Assembly (NCBI GenBank): GCA_016787705.1
Contig: JAEUTP010000014.1
Span: forward strand, 1 to 64,000
DNA from: Bacteroidia bacterium
Lineage (GTDB): Bacteria; Bacteroidota; Bacteroidia; B-17B0; Aurantibacillaceae
Length of the DNA: 64,000 nucleotides
Reading direction: 5' to 3'
Shown: piece by piece, positions 23,673 through 32,663 of the stretch
Layout of the letters: each line of letters starts with the position of its first letter
How positions within the stretch are numbered: position 1 is the stretch's first letter
Notes under the pieces: model-generated
The model's database searches: none
The model's input: only the letters and a program-made list of their open reading frames with translations
Told to the model about the DNA's origin: nothing
Program-made: the position numbers and the translations under genes

Positions 23673-25664
23673 ATGAATCTTTTAGCATTTATACAATCAA
23701 AACACAACCTTATTTTTAAATTGTTGATCGTATTTGTGTGTTCGGTTTGCATTACTTTTTTACTTCCCAATAAACAGGTTAAAGGTCACAGAGTTGGCTC
23801 TTTTGATGCTATTTGGGCAAGCCCCGATCTTATTGCCGAGGATGATTTTTTCCTAAAAAAGACCGATGAAGAAATTACGGCAGAGAAAAAAATGATAGAA
23901 AATGAAGCGCCTTTATTTTTTACAAGTGTTAATGATGAAAAAGCCGAAAAACTAAAAGAAGTTGAGTTGTTGAAACAAAGCGATTTAAAGCTTTACCAGG
24001 TTTTAAAACCCTTATTAGACAGCGTTTATGATAGGGGAGTAATAGAAAGTATTGATACAGCGCTGTATAGGAAGCCAATATTTATCTCGACGGGTAATTT
24101 TGCCGAAGCGGGAATATATTTTGATTTTTTTACTATAAAAACGGCGGCTGAATTTATTGAGGCAGGTTTAAAGAGTAATAAAATTGAAAATTTTAATTAT
24201 ACCGATTACCTATGCATTAATTATTTTTTAAATAAAGAAAAGACCAACCTTTACCTTGATTCAAAGTTAAGCCAGATATCTTTATACAAAACTGCTGTAC
24301 TTTCAGGCCAGGTGCTTGTTAAGCGTGGCGAGGCCCTGACAAATAATAAACGTTTTTTAATCAATCATTATTTTTACCTGCAAAATGTTAATGGCAGCAC
24401 ATCGTTTGTAAAAATTATATTTAGCTGGTTACTTGTTTTTTTAATTTTAATTGTATTGTTATGTTATTTACTGTTCTTCAGGAAACAGATCTTTGGTCAA
24501 AATAAACAGATCGTTTATTTATATCTTATCGTTATTGTATCTGTTATTTCTACTTACATTTTTTCGAGATTCGGATTATTGGTATTGGCATTGCCATTTG
24601 CTTTGGTGCCAATATCGGTAAGGGTTTTCTTTGATAGCAGAACAGCTTTATTCTCTCACTTAATTGTAGTGTTAATTTGCAGTTTATTTATGGCCGATAA
24701 ACTTATGTTTATATTACTACAGCTTTTATCGGGTATAGGCACCTTGTTTGCAATTGCGGAAATGCGCAAGCGCCAGCAAATAATTAATGCAGCCGCCCTG
24801 GTATTTGTATTTTACGTGATCATTTTTATAAGTTACCAAATAGGATTTGGTACACCGCAACTGGTAAAAAAAATGAGTGTTTATGTTCCGTTTGCGGTTA
24901 GTTCGGTATTGGTGTTATTAGCATACCCTATTATTTTATTAACAGAAAAAGTGTTTGGCTTTATATCCGATTTTAAATTGCTTGAATTATGCGATCTTAA
25001 TCAACCCTTATTGCGACAGCTTTCGCAAGATGTGCCGGGCACTTTTCAGCACAGCCTGCAGGTTGCAAATTTGGCCGAAGAAGCAATTTACTATATTGGT
25101 GGCAATACACTTTTGGTAAGAACCGGTGCTATGTATCATGATATTGGTAAGATACAAAATCCTAATTTTTTTACCGAAAATCAGGCAAAAGGTTACAGTC
25201 CACACCAGGAAATGGAACCCTTAGAAAGCGCAAAAATTATCATTAACCACGTTATTGCCGGAGTTGAATTAGCAAAAGCGCATAAATTACCCGAACAAAT
25301 AATTGATTTTATAAGAACACATCATGGTACAACTTATGTAGGTTACTTTTTAAATATTATGAAACAACAGGTGGGGTCTGAAGCTTTAAATGAAAGCGAA
25401 TTCAGGTATCCAGGGCCTATTCCGTTTAGTAAAGAAACGGCGGTTTTAATGATGGCCGATGGAGTGGAGGCGGCTTCAAGAAGCTTAAAAACGCACGATG
25501 CGCTATCAATAGACGAGTTGGTAGATAATATCATTGACTTTAAAATACAACAAAATCAATTTATTAATTCAGACATAACATTTAAAGATATTACCACTAT
25601 CAGAAAAATATTTAAGAAACGTTTAATGAATATCTACCACGCAAGAATTGAATATCCTGTTTAG
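23673..25664 (+). CDS. 7TM-HD family phosphohydrolase (PgpH-like, putative c-di-AMP phosphodiesterase)
   Basis: A 663-residue protein. A first membrane helix (about 12-30) is followed by an extracytoplasmic domain (about 35-250) and a run of membrane helices (about 250-425) ending in a cytoplasmic HD domain (about 440-620). Metal-binding motifs are FQHSLQVANLAEEA, MYHDIGKIQNP, and FIRTHHGTT. The layout is that of 7TMR-HD proteins, of which PgpH degrades cyclic di-AMP in Firmicutes and related forms occur in Bacteroidota. It lies upstream of the polysaccharide genes, with only 48 bases between. Confidence 0.9.
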   Translation: MNLLAFIQSKHNLIFKLLIVFVCSVCITFLLPNKQVKGHRVGSFDAIWASPDLIAEDDFFLKKTDEEITAEKKMIENEAPLFFTSVNDEKAEKLKEVELLKQSDLKLYQVLKPLLDSVYDRGVIESIDTALYRKPIFISTGNFAEAGIYFDFFTIKTAAEFIEAGLKSNKIENFNYTDYLCINYFLNKEKTNLYLDSKLSQISLYKTAVLSGQVLVKRGEALTNNKRFLINHYFYLQNVNGSTSFVKIIFSWLLVFLILIVLLCYLLFFRKQIFGQNKQIVYLYLIVIVSVISTYIFSRFGLLVLALPFALVPISVRVFFDSRTALFSHLIVVLICSLFMADKLMFILLQLLSGIGTLFAIAEMRKRQQIINAAALVFVFYVIIFISYQIGFGTPQLVKKMSVYVPFAVSSVLVLLAYPIILLTEKVFGFISDFKLLELCDLNQPLLRQLSQDVPGTFQHSLQVANLAEEAIYYIGGNTLLVRTGAMYHDIGKIQNPNFFTENQAKGYSPHQEMEPLESAKIIINHVIAGVELAKAHKLPEQIIDFIRTHHGTTYVGYFLNIMKQQVGSEALNESEFRYPGPIPFSKETAVLMMADGVEAASRSLKTHDALSIDELVDNIIDFKIQQNQFINSDITFKDITTIRKIFKKRLMNIYHARIEYPV

Positions 25665-25694
25665 CTTTTGTGTTAATAGTTGCCTTAAAATTAA

Positions 25695-25702
25695 TATATT
25701 TG
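25695..25702 (+). promoter_or_regulatory. -7 element before the polysaccharide export operon
   Basis: TATATTTG fits TAnnTTTG, 10 bases before the ATG at 25713. No TTG at 19-20 bases upstream, so confidence is moderate. Confidence 0.42.
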
Positions 25703-25712
25703 TAATATAACT

Positions 25713-26468
25713 ATGAGAAACCTTATTCTATTTTTTTTATTTGCAGTAGCACTATCTTCTTGCAAAATATTTAAGTCTAACTTAATGTTAAAAACACCCA
25801 AAGATTATTCATACGATAAGCTTATAGATTCGTTGGGACGATTAGATTATAAGATTGCTGCAAATGATGCGATTCAATACCGTATCTATCCAAACGATGG
25901 ATTTAAATTGATAGATCTGGCTAATTCTGGTAATCAAATCTTAAGAAATGAATTGGATGTTGTTGTAGAAAGCGATGGTAATATAAAAATGCCATTAATT
26001 GGCAGAATACCTGTTGTTGGTCTGAGTATCAAAGAAGCAGAAAAATTAATGGAAGAAAAGTATGCCGAGTTTTATGTTAAGCCATTTGTTTCTCTTAGAG
26101 TAATTAACAAACGTGTTATTGTATTTCCTGGTAATACCGGCCAGGCAAGGGTAATACCGTTATTAAACAATAATACCACTGTATTGGAAGTAATTGCCGC
26201 AGCTAATGGTATTCCTGAAGACGGAAAGGCTTATAAAGTAAAGCTGATAAGAAGTAATCCCGATCCGGCCCAAAAACCTTATGTTTATTTAATGGATCTT
26301 TCGAGAATAGAAGGTATTAACTACTGTTATTCAAAAGTTCAGGCAAGTGATATTATTTATGTTGAGCCAAGATACAGGCCTTTTAAAACAATACTTCAAG
26401 AGGTAACACCCGTACTTACATTGGTTACAACAGTGCTGATCCTGGTTCAATTTTACAGATTAAGATAA
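25713..26468 (+). CDS. Polysaccharide export lipoprotein, Wza-like
   Basis: A 251-residue outer-membrane lipoprotein with lipobox ALSSC (Cys 17). The Poly_export domain (about 45-135) includes YRIYPNDGFKL, VVESDGNIKMPLIGRIPVVGLSIKEAEKLMEEKYAEFYVKPFVSLRVINKRV split over two strands, and an SLBB-like ligand domain (about 136-215). A C-terminal membrane helix (about 230-249) is typical for this phylum. It forms the outer-membrane channel for capsule or exopolysaccharide. It is followed one base later by the Wzc-like gene. Confidence 0.9.
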   Translation: MRNLILFFLFAVALSSCKIFKSNLMLKTPKDYSYDKLIDSLGRLDYKIAANDAIQYRIYPNDGFKLIDLANSGNQILRNELDVVVESDGNIKMPLIGRIPVVGLSIKEAEKLMEEKYAEFYVKPFVSLRVINKRVIVFPGNTGQARVIPLLNNNTTVLEVIAAANGIPEDGKAYKVKLIRSNPDPAQKPYVYLMDLSRIEGINYCYSKVQASDIIYVEPRYRPFKTILQEVTPVLTLVTTVLILVQFYRLR

Positions 26469-26469
26469 G

Positions 26470-28893
26470 ATGTTAGATCCTCAGGTAGAATCGACAAATA
26501 ATCAGTTAAAAGATATTACCGAAAGGTTTAATACCAATTTTGATATTGGTGTTATTGCATTTTTATTCAATAAAAGCAAGATCTTTATTATCCTTTTCTT
26601 TCTGATGGCATTTTCAGGAGCTTTTTTATACTTAAGATACAGCCAGGAAATTTTTGAATCGAAAGCCGTATTACAAATTAACGATGCCAATAAAGCCGAT
26701 GAGATATTAAAGCTTAACAGTATGGATAACAATAACAATCTTGTTGCCGAAGCTATTGAGCAAATAAAATCAAAAGTATTTTTAAAACGCATAGTTGAAA
26801 AATTAGATATAAGCGTTAATTACTTTAGCGAGGGTACTTTTAAAAGCAATGAACTTTATCATAAATCGCCTTACCTGATTAAAATAAATTCAAAGCCGGG
26901 TACACCTTACGAGCAAAAAATTTATGTTGAACTAAATTCAGCACACACCGGCGGGATCTTAAAAATCGGCAATAAGGCCGTGAAATTTGATATTAATACC
27001 TGGCTTAAAACAGATGAATTTGACATAAATATTTTTATTAATCCAAAATTAAATAAAGATGAAGTTACTGAGCTGATAAAAGAAAATAATGCGCTTTATT
27101 TTGTTATTTCTAATGTTGATGCTGTTACTTCTATCCTTCAAACCAAACTGGAAGTAAGATTGCTTAATGATCTTGCAAAAACAATATTAATTAAGGTGCA
27201 GGATGTTAATTCTCTTAAAGCAACCGATATTGTAAACGCAATAAGTGAAGAATACCTTACTTATGATGTTGAAAGAAAAAGTGAGAGTTCACGCAATATC
27301 TTATCATTTATTGATACGCAATTGGGTGTTGTTTTTAACGATCTTAAAAATACAGAAGGTGATCTTCAAAAATTTAAATTGGAGAAAAATTTAAGCGAGA
27401 AAAATTTATTGCTTAATTCCGATCTTGTAAGATATTCCTCTGTAGAAGAACAATTGCTGAATGTGGAGATGGAGGAAAAGATAATTACCGAAATTCAAAA
27501 TAATATCAACAAAAATAAAGGGGTTGATATTTACCAGCTTATTTCACTTATTTCCGGTACAGAATATGAAAATCTTATAAAGGATATTACTTCTAACATT
27601 CAAAAACTTTTGGTGGAAAAGGAAAACATGCTTTATGCGGTAACTCCAAGCTCTGAAAACATTAAGCAAATAAACTACCAGATAGAGACACAGAAGAAAT
27701 TACTAATGGAAAGTTTGGATGCTGTAAAATTAAAATACAAAACCAAGTATAAGAATTTGCTTGAAAAATCATCTGATTTTAAATCAAAACTCGGTCAAAA
27801 TCCTGAAGATGAAGTAGAATTTTCCCGCCTAAGCCGGTTATATACCATTAGCGAGAAATACTATACCATGTTATTGGAAAAAAAGACCGAATTCTCAATT
27901 TCAAAAGCAGGGTATGTATCTAAAAATATTATTTTAGAAAAAGCTCTTGGCGTTGGTGCAAAAGTATCGCCAAACCGTAAAACCGCTTTAATAATTGCTT
28001 TTTTAGCTTCGGTACTTTTATCAATGGGCCTTGTATTTGTAAGATATATTTTTCATGATAAAATTTATTCTTTAAAAGATATTACCCGTTATTCTTCAGG
28101 AAATATTGCTTTGTTGGGTGTGGTTCCAAAATATCAAAGTGTTATTCCTGTTTCGCAATTAATAGTTGATAAAAATCCAAAAGCGATCATTAGCGAGGCC
28201 TTTAGATCCATTCGTTCAAACCTTACTTTTATCGATGCCTCCGAAGGGCCAAAGATCGTTTCTATTACATCAACTATTAGCGGTGAGGGTAAAACCTTTG
28301 TGGCCATAAATATTGCCGGTATATTGGCCTTTACGGGCAAAAAAGTAGTTATTATTGATTTGGATATGCGTAAACCAAAGATCCATAAGGGTTTTGGTGT
28401 GCCTAATAATTTTGGTATGAGCACAATTTTAACAGGTATTAGCCAGTTGCACGATTGCTTTAATGATAGCCCTATGGATAATTTAAAATTTATTACTGCA
28501 GGGCCTTCGCCTCCAAATCCGTCAGAACTTATATTGAGTAAAAAACTTACAGAGGTAGTTGAAGAACTTAAAAAACAGTTTGATTATATTGTGATAGATA
28601 ATGCGCCGGTTGGTTTGGTTACCGATGGTATTGAAACTATTAAAATGGCCAATTATCCAATTTATGTTTTCAGGGCTGGTTATTCTAAAAAAATGTTCAC
28701 CCAAATATTAGACAGGCTAAAGAATGAAACGAAAATTCACAACTTAGCGGTTGTATTAAATGATGTGGATATTAGCAGGAAGATATACAGTTATAACTAC
28801 GGTTATGGCTATGGATATGGCTATGGTTATGGAAGTGGCTATTACAGTGATGATGAAAAATTTAAGAAACGTACAAAAAGAAAAATGAATTAA
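26470..28893 (+). CDS. Wzc-like polysaccharide co-polymerase/tyrosine autokinase
   Basis: An 807-residue protein with two membrane helices (about 35-55 and 505-530) flanking a Wzz-type periplasmic coiled-coil domain. The cytoplasmic BY-kinase domain has Walker A STISGEGKT near 600-609, Walker A' VVIIDLDMRKP, and Walker B YIVIDNAP. The C-terminus carries a Tyr/Gly repeat (about 776-795, YGYGYG pattern) and more Tyr before a basic end. Tyr clusters are autophosphorylation sites in this family. It controls chain length and export together with the Wza-like lipoprotein. Its stop overlaps the rfbC start by one base. Confidence 0.92.
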   Translation: MLDPQVESTNNQLKDITERFNTNFDIGVIAFLFNKSKIFIILFFLMAFSGAFLYLRYSQEIFESKAVLQINDANKADEILKLNSMDNNNNLVAEAIEQIKSKVFLKRIVEKLDISVNYFSEGTFKSNELYHKSPYLIKINSKPGTPYEQKIYVELNSAHTGGILKIGNKAVKFDINTWLKTDEFDINIFINPKLNKDEVTELIKENNALYFVISNVDAVTSILQTKLEVRLLNDLAKTILIKVQDVNSLKATDIVNAISEEYLTYDVERKSESSRNILSFIDTQLGVVFNDLKNTEGDLQKFKLEKNLSEKNLLLNSDLVRYSSVEEQLLNVEMEEKIITEIQNNINKNKGVDIYQLISLISGTEYENLIKDITSNIQKLLVEKENMLYAVTPSSENIKQINYQIETQKKLLMESLDAVKLKYKTKYKNLLEKSSDFKSKLGQNPEDEVEFSRLSRLYTISEKYYTMLLEKKTEFSISKAGYVSKNIILEKALGVGAKVSPNRKTALIIAFLASVLLSMGLVFVRYIFHDKIYSLKDITRYSSGNIALLGVVPKYQSVIPVSQLIVDKNPKAIISEAFRSIRSNLTFIDASEGPKIVSITSTISGEGKTFVAINIAGILAFTGKKVVIIDLDMRKPKIHKGFGVPNNFGMSTILTGISQLHDCFNDSPMDNLKFITAGPSPPNPSELILSKKLTEVVEELKKQFDYIVIDNAPVGLVTDGIETIKMANYPIYVFRAGYSKKMFTQILDRLKNETKIHNLAVVLNDVDISRKIYSYNYGYGYGYGYGYGSGYYSDDEKFKKRTKRKMN

Positions 28894-29435
28894 TGGAAAT
28901 AATAGAAACTGAATTAAAAGGATTATTTGTTCTTAAACCAAAGGTATTTGAAGACGAAAGAGGTTATTTTTTTGAAAGCTATAGTCAGAAATTATTTAAA
29001 GACGCAGGACTTGATTTAAATTTTGTGCAGGATAATCAATCGCTTTCGCAGAAAGGCGTATTGCGTGGTTTACATTTTCAAAATCCACCATATGCACAAG
29101 GCAAGCTGGTAAGGGTTATTACAGGTGCAGTGCTTGATGTAGTGGTTGATATAAGAAAAGAGTCTAATACATATGGCAAATGGTATGGTTTAGAGTTGAC
29201 AGAAAAAAATAAATGGATGATGTATGTACCACCAGGGTTTGCACATGGTTTTTTAACCTTAGAGAACAATACAGTTTTTTCTTATAAATGCACCAATTTT
29301 TATAATAAGGCCTCTGAAGATTGTTTACTATGGAATGATAAGGATCTCAATATCAACTGGAATTTTGATAAGCCTTTACTTTCTGCCAAAGATCTTGAAG
29401 GCAAACCTTTTAAAGGGTTTGTAAGTATGTTTTAG
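28893..29435 (+). CDS. rfbC: dTDP-4-dehydrorhamnose 3,5-epimerase
   Basis: A 180-residue cupin enzyme. Conserved residues are visible: FFESY, RGLHFQ with the catalytic His 61, QGKLVRV (Lys 71), PPGFAHGFL and Tyr 131 (FSYKCTN). It epimerises dTDP-4-keto-6-deoxyglucose during dTDP-L-rhamnose synthesis, supplying a sugar for surface polysaccharide. The other rhamnose genes (rfbA, rfbB, rfbD) are not in this window. It lies in a tight operon: one-base overlap upstream, one base to the next gene. Confidence 0.95.
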   Translation: MEIIETELKGLFVLKPKVFEDERGYFFESYSQKLFKDAGLDLNFVQDNQSLSQKGVLRGLHFQNPPYAQGKLVRVITGAVLDVVVDIRKESNTYGKWYGLELTEKNKWMMYVPPGFAHGFLTLENNTVFSYKCTNFYNKASEDCLLWNDKDLNINWNFDKPLLSAKDLEGKPFKGFVSMF

Positions 29436-29436
29436 A

Positions 29437-30492
29437 ATGACGTTCAATTATCCCATAGTACTCACATCGTTATTCGTCCTTTGCTTTATTTTTTCTTTGC
29501 TGATCAATTACATTTTGTTGCGCTTTGCGCAAACTCTTGGTATCAGAAATAAAGAAGAGTACCAGGCAAGATGGAATAGCAATGCAAAACCCGCTTTGGG
29601 TGGCATATCGTTTTATGTGATATTTTTATTTTCGTTTATTTTTACTTTGCTTTTACCGCACAGCGATTTTGGTTTTAATTTACAAATAGTTGGTATACTC
29701 ATTGCCGCAACACTGGCGTTTTTAATGGGTTTGGCCGATGATGCCTTTAATACTCAACCTTTATTAAAATTTTTAACTCAGGTATTTTGTGCCTTTATTA
29801 TTATTTTTTCAGGACACAGCGTTGTTATTTTTGAGAATCAATTCATCAATTATCTTATTACTATTTTTTGGGTAGTTGGTATTATGAACTCTATAAACAT
29901 GCTGGATAATATGGATGGTATTACAACAATAATTTCTATTGTAATAGGCTTGTTTATTGTGGCCTTAAATATTTCTTTATTTAACACCGGTAGTTATTCT
30001 ACAACTTTAAACTTAGGTGTTTTAGGCGCCTTATTTGGCTTTTTGGTGTATAATTTTCATCCTTCAAAAATGTTTATGGGCGATACAGGCAGCCAGTTCT
30101 TAGGATTATTTTTAGCAGTTATGGGTATTGACAATTGCTGGAACAATCCCAACTCTCAAATATTGGGCGATTTTCCTTTCTTAAATATTATTTTGGTAAT
30201 ACTGGTATTCTTAATTCCTTTAACCGATACATTTACTGTTGTATTTAATCGCATAAGGGCAGGGCGTTCACCTTTTATTGGCGGTAAAGATCATACTACA
30301 CATCACTTGTTTTTTAAAGGTATTACAGAAAAAAGAATAGCTGTTTTATATTTTTTAATCAGCTCAATTGGCGCTATTTTGGCTTATTTGTTAGTATTTC
30401 GCTTTAGTTATGCACTTTTTTACGCTTCGGTTTTTTACATTCTTTTGGTATTTGTATCTTTATATGTAAATACCATTATTCATAAGAAGTGA
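29437..30492 (+). CDS. Undecaprenyl-phosphate sugar-1-phosphate transferase, WecA/MraY family
   Basis: A 351-residue membrane protein with about ten or eleven helices. Family motifs are GGISFYVIF, GLADDAFNTQP (the DDxxD-type Mg site), NMLDNMDGI, FMGDTGSQFLG and the His-rich loop GGKDHTTHHLF. It transfers a sugar phosphate, commonly GlcNAc-1-P, from a UDP-sugar onto the lipid carrier, the first step of polysaccharide repeat-unit assembly. Its end overlaps the GTG start of the next gene by four bases. Confidence 0.92.
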   Translation: MTFNYPIVLTSLFVLCFIFSLLINYILLRFAQTLGIRNKEEYQARWNSNAKPALGGISFYVIFLFSFIFTLLLPHSDFGFNLQIVGILIAATLAFLMGLADDAFNTQPLLKFLTQVFCAFIIIFSGHSVVIFENQFINYLITIFWVVGIMNSINMLDNMDGITTIISIVIGLFIVALNISLFNTGSYSTTLNLGVLGALFGFLVYNFHPSKMFMGDTGSQFLGLFLAVMGIDNCWNNPNSQILGDFPFLNIILVILVFLIPLTDTFTVVFNRIRAGRSPFIGGKDHTTHHLFFKGITEKRIAVLYFLISSIGAILAYLLVFRFSYALFYASVFYILLVFVSLYVNTIIHKK

Positions 30493-31553
30493 CGGGTAAG
30501 CAAACATTCCAGCAATTTATTTCAAAACTCAATTTACCTTCGTTAACGGTTGCGTTTTTTGTGGTATTTGTTGCACTTTTTGTTTTACTGAAAGTTTATT
30601 TTATTGAGCCTTCATCTAACTTGCTTTCTTACAGCAATAATAATCAAAATGTGTTAGGCCTCAACATCCCGTCAAACCTGGAGTTTTGTGGTGAAAAGAT
30701 ACCCGCCAACAGCCTGGCCATTAAGGAAGATCTTGAACAGGAATTTTTTAATAACAAACACTGGCAAGCTAATTCTGCCGGCCTGTTTGCAAAAGCTCAA
30801 AAATGGTTTCCGTACATTGAACCAATTCTAAAGCAGCAAGGCGTTCCAGACGATTTTAAATACGTAGCTGTAATTGAAAGTCATTTATCAAATGTTGTGT
30901 CTCCCGCAGGAGCAGCGGGTTTTTGGCAATTAATGCCGGCCTCTGCAAGAAGTTACGACCTCGAAGTGAATGAATTTGTTGATGAGCGATTAGATGTGGA
31001 AAAGGCTACTCGCGCGGCTTGCAGGCATTTTAAAGATGCTTACGCTTTGTTTCATAACTGGACCCTCTCTGCAGCGGCCTACAACCTTGGTATTGGTGGC
31101 ATTCAAAACGCGTTAAAAAAGCAAAACAGCAATAGTTATTACGATTTGATGCTGAATAGCCAAACAGGAAGCTTTGTATACCGTATTTTAGCTTACAAAA
31201 CATTACTTTCAAACCCGGGCCATTTTGGAATAAAAAAGAAAAAGCTGGTGTATTTTTCAAAAATCCCTTTAAAAACGTTTAAAGTAGATTCTACTGTAAC
31301 AAATATTGCCAATCTTGCCAAAGAAATGGGTTGCAATAAAACTATTTTAAAACTATATAATCCCTGGTTATTGGGTGAGTCTTTACAAAATTCCAATGGT
31401 CGTGTTTATGAGTTCAAGATTCCCAAAAATCAAAAAAGTGACTACTCGTCATATATTCGAGATTTGATTGGAGAAGATGGGGTAGTGAACGAGGATAAGG
31501 AAGTGCTACAATTGCCTGAAAATCGGGTTCAGGATTCGTTAAAAATCAACTAA
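30489..31553 (+). CDS. Membrane-anchored lytic transglycosylase (SLT/MltD type)
   Basis: A 354-residue protein started by GTG in a GTGA overlap with the previous stop. A membrane anchor (about 19-38) precedes the SLT domain (about 105-235), whose catalytic Glu 130 is in YVAVIESHLSN, followed by AGAAGFWQLMPASARSY and AAAYNLGIGG. The C-terminal part (about 270-325) is LysM-like (LAKEMGCNKTILKLYNPWL). It cleaves peptidoglycan, here likely making room for envelope polysaccharide export, since it closes that operon. Confidence 0.9.
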   Translation: MTGKQTFQQFISKLNLPSLTVAFFVVFVALFVLLKVYFIEPSSNLLSYSNNNQNVLGLNIPSNLEFCGEKIPANSLAIKEDLEQEFFNNKHWQANSAGLFAKAQKWFPYIEPILKQQGVPDDFKYVAVIESHLSNVVSPAGAAGFWQLMPASARSYDLEVNEFVDERLDVEKATRAACRHFKDAYALFHNWTLSAAAYNLGIGGIQNALKKQNSNSYYDLMLNSQTGSFVYRILAYKTLLSNPGHFGIKKKKLVYFSKIPLKTFKVDSTVTNIANLAKEMGCNKTILKLYNPWLLGESLQNSNGRVYEFKIPKNQKSDYSSYIRDLIGEDGVVNEDKEVLQLPENRVQDSLKIN

Positions 31554-31665
31554 ATTTTTATTCTGAAATTTTTGATTGAAAGTCAATTTTTCGTGAAGTT
31601 TTTCACAATTTCGACGTATTCATAAAAAAAATTGTTCAAAACTCAAAAATAATTGAATAAAAATG

Positions 31666-31695
31666 TTGTGTGTTGAAAATCTTTTCCTATCTTTG
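31666..31695 (+). promoter_or_regulatory. Main promoter of the ribosomal supercluster
   Basis: TTG at 31666-31668, 19 bases, TATCTTTG at 31688-31695: a perfect Bacteroidota housekeeping promoter. It would start transcription near 31702, about 56 bases before rpsL. The surrounding 204-bp gap holds no gene. Confidence 0.9.
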
Positions 31696-31757
31696 CCCTC
31701 CCTAAAAAAGGGAAACAGCTGAAAACCAATAATATCAAGTAATACAAAGGATTTAAA

Positions 31758-32162
31758 ATGCCTACAATACAGCAATTAGTAAGAAAAGGTCGCACAAAAC
31801 CGACCAACAAGAGCAAATCGGCCGCTTTGGACTCATGTCCACAACGCCGTGGTGTATGTACCAAGGTGTACACTACAACCCCTAAAAAACCTAACTCTGC
31901 AATGCGCAAGGTTGCAAAGGTTCGTTTAACTAACAAGCAAGAGGTAATTGCCTATATTCCGGGTGAAGGACACAACCTGCAAGAGCACTCAATTGTATTG
32001 GTGCGTGGTGGTCGTGTTAAAGATTTACCGGGTGTACGTTATCACATTGTTCGCGGAAGCTTGGACACTGCAGGTGTAGAAGGCCGTAAACAACAACGTT
32101 CAAAATACGGTACAAAACGTCCTAAAGCGGGTGCTGCTGCAACTCCTGCTAAGAAAAAATAA
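31758..32162 (+). CDS. rpsL: 30S ribosomal protein S12
   Basis: A 134-residue S12 of the decoding centre. [12 protein letters not shown] and [13 protein letters not shown] carry the two lysines that are changed in streptomycin-resistant strains; both are wild type here. A Lys/Ala-rich C-terminal extension follows. It is first in the operon behind a strong promoter, 25 bases before rpsG. Confidence 0.98.
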   Translation: MPTIQQLVRKGRTKPTNKSKSAALDSCPQRRGVCTKVYTTTPKKPNSAMRKVAKVRLTNKQEVIAYIPGEGHNLQEHSIVLVRGGRVKDLPGVRYHIVRGSLDTAGVEGRKQQRSKYGTKRPKAGAAATPAKKK

Positions 32163-32187
32163 TAAGAATTAGTAGAAATATTATACA

Positions 32188-32655
32188 ATGAGAAAAGCCA
32201 AAGCAAAAAAACGCGTTTTATTACCTGATCCGATTTATAATGATACATTGGTAACCCGTTTTTTAAATAACTTAATGTACGATGGTAAGAAAAATACCGC
32301 GTCAAACATTTTTCATGATGCTATTGAGATCGTAGCTAAACGTACCAGCGAAGATGGATTAGAGGTATGGAAAAAAGCATTAGCAAACGTAACACCTCAG
32401 GTTGAGGTTCGTTCACGTCGTGTTGGTGGTTCTACTTTCCAGATTCCTTCTGAGATCCGTCCTGACCGCAAAGTATCAATGGCTATGAAATGGTTAATAT
32501 CTTACTCACGCAAACGTAATGAAAAATCAATGGCTCAAAAATTAGCCGGTGAGATCGTTGCTGCTGCAAAAGAAGAAGGTGCTGCTTTTAAAAAGAAAGA
32601 AGACGTACACAAAATGGCAGAAGCTAATAAAGCATTTTCACACTTTAGATTCTAA
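32188..32655 (+). CDS. rpsG: 30S ribosomal protein S7
   Basis: A 155-residue S7, full length, with the family signature [16 protein letters not shown] and the [18 protein letters not shown] rRNA-binding hairpin. It nucleates assembly of the 30S head. Eight bases separate it from fusA. Confidence 0.98.
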   Translation: MRKAKAKKRVLLPDPIYNDTLVTRFLNNLMYDGKKNTASNIFHDAIEIVAKRTSEDGLEVWKKALANVTPQVEVRSRRVGGSTFQIPSEIRPDRKVSMAMKWLISYSRKRNEKSMAQKLAGEIVAAAKEEGAAFKKKEDVHKMAEANKAFSHFRF

Positions 32656-32663
32656 TAAATAAA

